DNA of 36,114 nucleotides from Methanobacteriota archaeon (GTDB lineage: Archaea > Methanobacteriota > Methanobacteria > Methanobacteriales > Methanobacteriaceae): assembly GCA_016874685.1 (NCBI GenBank), contig VGTM01000005.1, positions 1 through 36,114 of the forward strand, read 5' to 3'. The notes below the pieces were generated by a model. That model searched no databases, had not been told where the DNA came from, and saw only the letters and a list, made by a program, of their open reading frames with translations. How positions within the stretch are numbered: the stretch's first letter is position 1; every line of letters begins with the position of its first letter. Positions 33,723 to 36,114 of this stretch are shown piece by piece. Position numbers and translations under genes: made by a program.

Positions 33723-34061
33723 CTAATCCCTGGTTCTTCGACGGAATGCCAATATGGCACCAACAATAATAAGTAAACCAACAACAACTATTATGAACGG
33801 CCCAATCCATCTTCCAAGGTTTATTCCAAAGACTGTTGACAGTCCAATGGCAATCAGAAAAGCCCCAAAGATCATGCCTACAATTAACCCACCATGAGGA
33901 ATCCCAAAACATTCATCTCTGGACCTCTCTTCTGGCTGGCCAAAACACGCATCTCCTCTATGTCTTCTTCTCCTTCTATCTGGTTTAAGGGTAGCTCCGC
34001 ACTTGGAACAAAATTCAGCATCTTCTTCATTTTGCATACCACACTTTTGACAGTAAACCAT
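33723..34061 (-). CDS. Zinc-ribbon membrane protein
   Basis: A 112-residue protein. Residues 4-23 are a zinc ribbon of the zinc_ribbon_2 type (CQKCGMQNEEDAEFCSKCG). A basic segment KPDRRRRRHRG follows. Two repeats of a short motif (DACFGQP and DECFGIP, about 37-55) come next, then two membrane helices (about 57-75 and 83-104) and a basic end. The ribbon should face the cytoplasm. Such ribbon-helix proteins are frequent in methanogens and have no assigned role. GGAGAGGATAAA precedes the ATG. Confidence 0.78.
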   Translation of the reverse strand: MVYCQKCGMQNEEDAEFCSKCGATLKPDRRRRRHRGDACFGQPEERSRDECFGIPHGGLIVGMIFGAFLIAIGLSTVFGINLGRWIGPFIIVVVGLLIIVGAILAFRRRTRD

Positions 34062-34263
34062 TTTATCCTCTCCATATACTATTTTAGTTTTTTGGAGGTT
34101 TTAAGTTTTGGTATGTGAATAGTTATCAGTTTAAGCTATTCTTGGATTATGTAAATGAGTGTTCATTATCAGTATAAGAATTAGTATAAGAATTAATTAT
34201 GGATTATTTGGATGATAAAAATAAATTTTACAAATAGTTAAAATCAGATCGTTGAATTAAATG

Positions 34264-34845
34264 TTAATTGTGATAATCACCATTTTCTATGTAGTCTTGC
34301 ACCGTAAACCAATAAATCGAAAGCGTTTCTCTTATCTTTTGATAATCACTGAATTTTTTTGAAATTATGTTCCAGAATTTTTGCCCATGATTCCATTCGA
34401 TAAGATGAACCATTTCATGAAAGATTACATAATGGATTAGATTATCAGGTAGATACTTAAGCAGGGTGTTTATGGTTAGATTTTTTCGTGAGCTACAGCT
34501 TCCCCATCGGGTTTTCATCTTTCGGAAGAAAACATTATTAACCTTAACCCCGAGTTCAGAGCTAAATTTTTCCACAAGCGAATTTACTAGATCTTTTAGT
34601 TCTCCGTCACTCCTTTCTAGTTTGAGTTTTTTATATTTCGAGGATTCGATTGTATTTCTTATACTGGAGACTTTGTTGTATATCCAGCTTTGATGTTTCT
34701 TCATGATCTTTTCATGGTCATGGTAGCCTTCAGGTAGCACCACCAGCAGATCCCCTTTTTTGATCTCAAGTCGCGCATATTTCACTTTACGCTGAACAAC
34801 CCGGTATTTAACCTCCAGATCATGGATTTTTATTTTTTTATCCAT
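34264..34845 (-). CDS. YgjP-like zinc metallopeptidase (M48-like, DUF45)
   Basis: A 193-residue protein of the YgjP/DUF45 family. The N-terminal half has short strands and the family segment VKYARLEIKKGDLLVVLP. The R-x-x-x-x-W-G-S-C-S motif appears as MKTRWGSCSSRKNLTIN. The zinc site is FHEMVHLIEWNHGQKFW, with HExxH plus a third His in NHG, and the late Trp expected after it. Proteins of this type sit near restriction-modification genes in some genomes, but none is present here. Substrate unknown. The ATG has GGTTGGAAT upstream. Expressed alone. Confidence 0.9.
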   Translation of the reverse strand: MDKKIKIHDLEVKYRVVQRKVKYARLEIKKGDLLVVLPEGYHDHEKIMKKHQSWIYNKVSSIRNTIESSKYKKLKLERSDGELKDLVNSLVEKFSSELGVKVNNVFFRKMKTRWGSCSSRKNLTINTLLKYLPDNLIHYVIFHEMVHLIEWNHGQKFWNIISKKFSDYQKIRETLSIYWFTVQDYIENGDYHN

Positions 34846-35070
34846 ATTCCAACCATTTAATTTATTTAGGAATTTATAGGGAAAATATCTATTAATTAAA
34901 TATCTACAATATTTAAATAACGCCCTGAATTTTTGGGATAATCTTTACAATCCAGCTTTTGAAAGGTTCCAATGCAAGTTGTAAATTCAGTTATGTTGCA
35001 TTTTTTAGGTTAGGGAGTAATTTAACTAAGCTGTTTAATGTTCAAAATTCAAATTCTTCGAGATTTAATT

Positions 35071-35625
35071 CTATTGTCCATATTTACCCATTAACTGGGT
35101 TTCAGCTAGAATATGTCCTTCCATAGCCTTTAGAACCTGGTCTTTTGTTGCACCTGCCTCGAGGTTTAGTTTTGTATCTAGGGCATAGATTTTGAAGTAA
35201 AAACGGTGGGTTCCGCTCGGAGGGGCTGGCCCCATATATCCTATACTGCCAAAATCATTAATTCCCTGTTTTGCACCGTTCTCCAGGGTTCTCTGATCTC
35301 CTATTCCCTCAGCTAACTCTTTAACATTAGAGGGTATGTCAAAGATTACCCAATGTGTGAAGTTTCCTGCAGGTGAATCTGGATCCTCACATATAATGGC
35401 GAAACTCTGGGCACCTGAAGGTGCAGAACTCCAGGAAAGTGGAGGTGAAACATCCTCACCGTTAGTAGTGTATTTTTGTGGAATCATTCCTCCTTCACTA
35501 AAGGCGCTGCTAGAAATTTTGAAACCAGTAGCATTTTGGGAGGTCTTATTTCCAGTTTCTGAGGTACATCCGGCGGTTGCGACAACAACAATTACAGCCA
35601 GAACTAAAAATATATTTTTTTCCAT
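35071..35625 (-). CDS. PEBP-family (YbhB/YbcL) lipoprotein
   Basis: A 184-residue protein. Residues 1-20 are a lipoprotein signal with lipobox ending VATAGC, so it should be anchored outside the membrane. The mature part has the phosphatidylethanolamine-binding fold: PPLSWSSAPSGAQSFAIICE, DPDSPAGNFTHWVIFDIP and GPAPPSGTHRFYFKIYALD, the DPDxP and GxHR blocks that form the anion pocket. Homologs are called Raf-kinase-inhibitor-like, but the archaeal ligand is unknown. The ATG at 35625 is chosen because GAGGAGGAATTCA stands right before it; a frame-extending ATG at 35646 lacks such a site and adds MFKRRNS. Confidence 0.92.
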   Translation of the reverse strand: MEKNIFLVLAVIVVVATAGCTSETGNKTSQNATGFKISSSAFSEGGMIPQKYTTNGEDVSPPLSWSSAPSGAQSFAIICEDPDSPAGNFTHWVIFDIPSNVKELAEGIGDQRTLENGAKQGINDFGSIGYMGPAPPSGTHRFYFKIYALDTKLNLEAGATKDQVLKAMEGHILAETQLMGKYGQ

Positions 35626-35646
35626 TGAATTCCTCCTCTTAAACAT

Positions 35647-35960
35647 GTTTTTCTTTTAAAGATTATATAATTTATTATAAAGTTTTTGAAACATTAAAAA
35701 ACCAGTTTTTAAGACCAAATATTAAAAATTAAAAGATGAACTAAATTTGATATATAAAAAAAGAATTAATTATATTTCCGGTTTTGATGGGTTTTGATAG
35801 TTTATACAAGTTTTAAAGGTCTAAAACCAGTAGTTTCCTAAAAAGGATATATTTTGGTCTTTTAATTCTAATTGTCAAAAAAATGCTCTACTTTTATTTA
35901 AATCTTTCGATTTAATTGTAATAATAATTTATAATAAGAATAGGCTAAATTATAAAAATT
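35647..35960. other. AT-rich spacer before an insertion sequence
   Basis: About 310 bases without a credible gene. A short imperfect inverted repeat (AGACCAAA near 35711 and TTTGGTCT near 35853) is the only structure noticed. The promoter for the PEBP gene should lie in its first 80 bases. Confidence 0.45.
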
Positions 35961-35961
35961 T

Positions 35962-36114
35962 GGCTCTGTAGAAATCATATTTGGATTTCGATAGATAGGT
36001 GTTTTGCGTAGAGATATATGTCGTAGCATTCGTTTTTTAGTTTGGTTTCTTTGTTTCTTAGTCGATCGCTTCGGCTTTGGTTTTCATCGCCGAAAACTCT
36101 TTTCAAAACTGATA
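35962..36114 (-). mobile_element. Insertion sequence, 3' end only
   Basis: The last 150 bases carry the end of a transposase gene. A possible terminal repeat begins GGCTCTGTAGAAAT at 35962, 13 bases outside the stop codon. The rest of the element, its other end and any target duplication lie beyond the window. Confidence 0.6.
35975..36114 (-). CDS. Transposase C-terminus (partial, runs off the window)
   Basis: The minus-strand frame from the window edge to TGA (35977-35975) reads 45 codons starting SVLKRVFGDENQSRSDRLRN and containing ETKLKNECYDIYLYA. This is the kind of C-terminal end seen in DDE transposases of methanogen insertion sequences: a late helix with K-R-x-F-G-x-E then R-L-R-N-K-E-x-K-L-K-N. 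The catalytic domain lies outside the window, so the exact IS family is not determined. The G+C content here (for example the GCGATCGC-like stretch) is higher than in the neighbouring spacer. Confidence 0.65.
   Translation of the reverse strand, partial: SVLKRVFGDENQSRSDRLRNKETKLKNECYDIYLYAKHLSIEIQI

Noticed and set aside
33723-34075. Minus-strand alternative frames (33715-33912, 33884-34075)
   Set aside because: They are out-of-frame readings of the zinc-ribbon membrane protein gene, which has the better start and cysteine pattern.
34264-34845. YgjP-like peptidase as part of a restriction-modification locus
   Set aside because: Neighbours on both sides are small membrane proteins and a lipoprotein; no methylase or helicase is present in the window.

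Overview
The window looks like chromosomal DNA of a methanogenic archaeon of the order Methanobacteriales, most likely a Methanobacterium-type genome. This is inferred from gene content (bifunctional CbiS, archaeal Trm56, MJ1244-family protein, stand-alone PycB, archaeal-type QueC, short inositol-phosphate synthase, DUF2769 and DUF3795 proteins). The DNA is AT-rich, starts are often preceded by GGTGA-type ribosome binding sites, and promoters have archaeal TATA boxes, some of them leaderless. No rRNA, tRNA or CRISPR array was seen.

Layout. 0.1-4.8 kb (minus): a receiver-PAS-PAS-PAS-HisKA_2 sensor kinase, then an overlapping set cbiS-cobS-trm56 for cobamide salvage/assembly and tRNA methylation. 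4.9-7.8 kb (plus): an MJ1244/PII-like protein with a C-terminal zinc ribbon, a 56-codon gene that is a free-standing copy of that ribbon, larC and queC. 7.9-9.6 kb (minus): pycB. 9.6-10.9 kb: a gene-poor stretch with a nested inverted repeat, a frameshifted remnant and one unrecognised gene. 11.0-12.6 kb (minus): a GT-C-like membrane protein. 12.7-13.8 kb (plus): a set of CAATATTG palindromes, then a short gene and a cysteine-rich protein of unknown function. 13.8-18.3 kb (minus): inositol-3-phosphate synthase, a small export-type membrane protein, a DUF2769 protein, a membrane-anchored surface protein and a K+ channel.

18.3-24.9 kb: a gap with a broken small membrane-peptide gene; an overlapping metallophosphoesterase plus membrane phosphodiesterase pair, visibly richer in G+C; a membrane-anchored alpha/beta hydrolase; a PadR regulator with a GyrI-like effector-binding protein; a four-helix membrane protein; a DUF3795 protein. 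24.9-29.0 kb: an amidohydrolase split by an in-frame TGA, an AlkD-like HEAT protein, a 53-residue membrane peptide, TspO, and a frameshifted metallo-beta-lactamase/rhodanese gene. 29.2-31.7 kb (plus): a DrrAB-type ABC exporter, a 29-residue membrane peptide and another small membrane protein. 31.9-35.6 kb (minus): a HIT/GalT-like protein, two small membrane proteins (one with a zinc ribbon), a YgjP-like metallopeptidase and a PEBP-family lipoprotein. The window ends inside an insertion sequence whose transposase C-terminus is readable.

Most genes are housekeeping or envelope genes of recognised families. No clear defence island or obviously new multi-gene system is visible. The best leads are the duplicated zinc-ribbon pair, the cysteine-rich protein behind the palindrome cluster, the nested hairpin at 10.14-10.22 kb, the phosphoesterase pair and the unusual number of broken genes.
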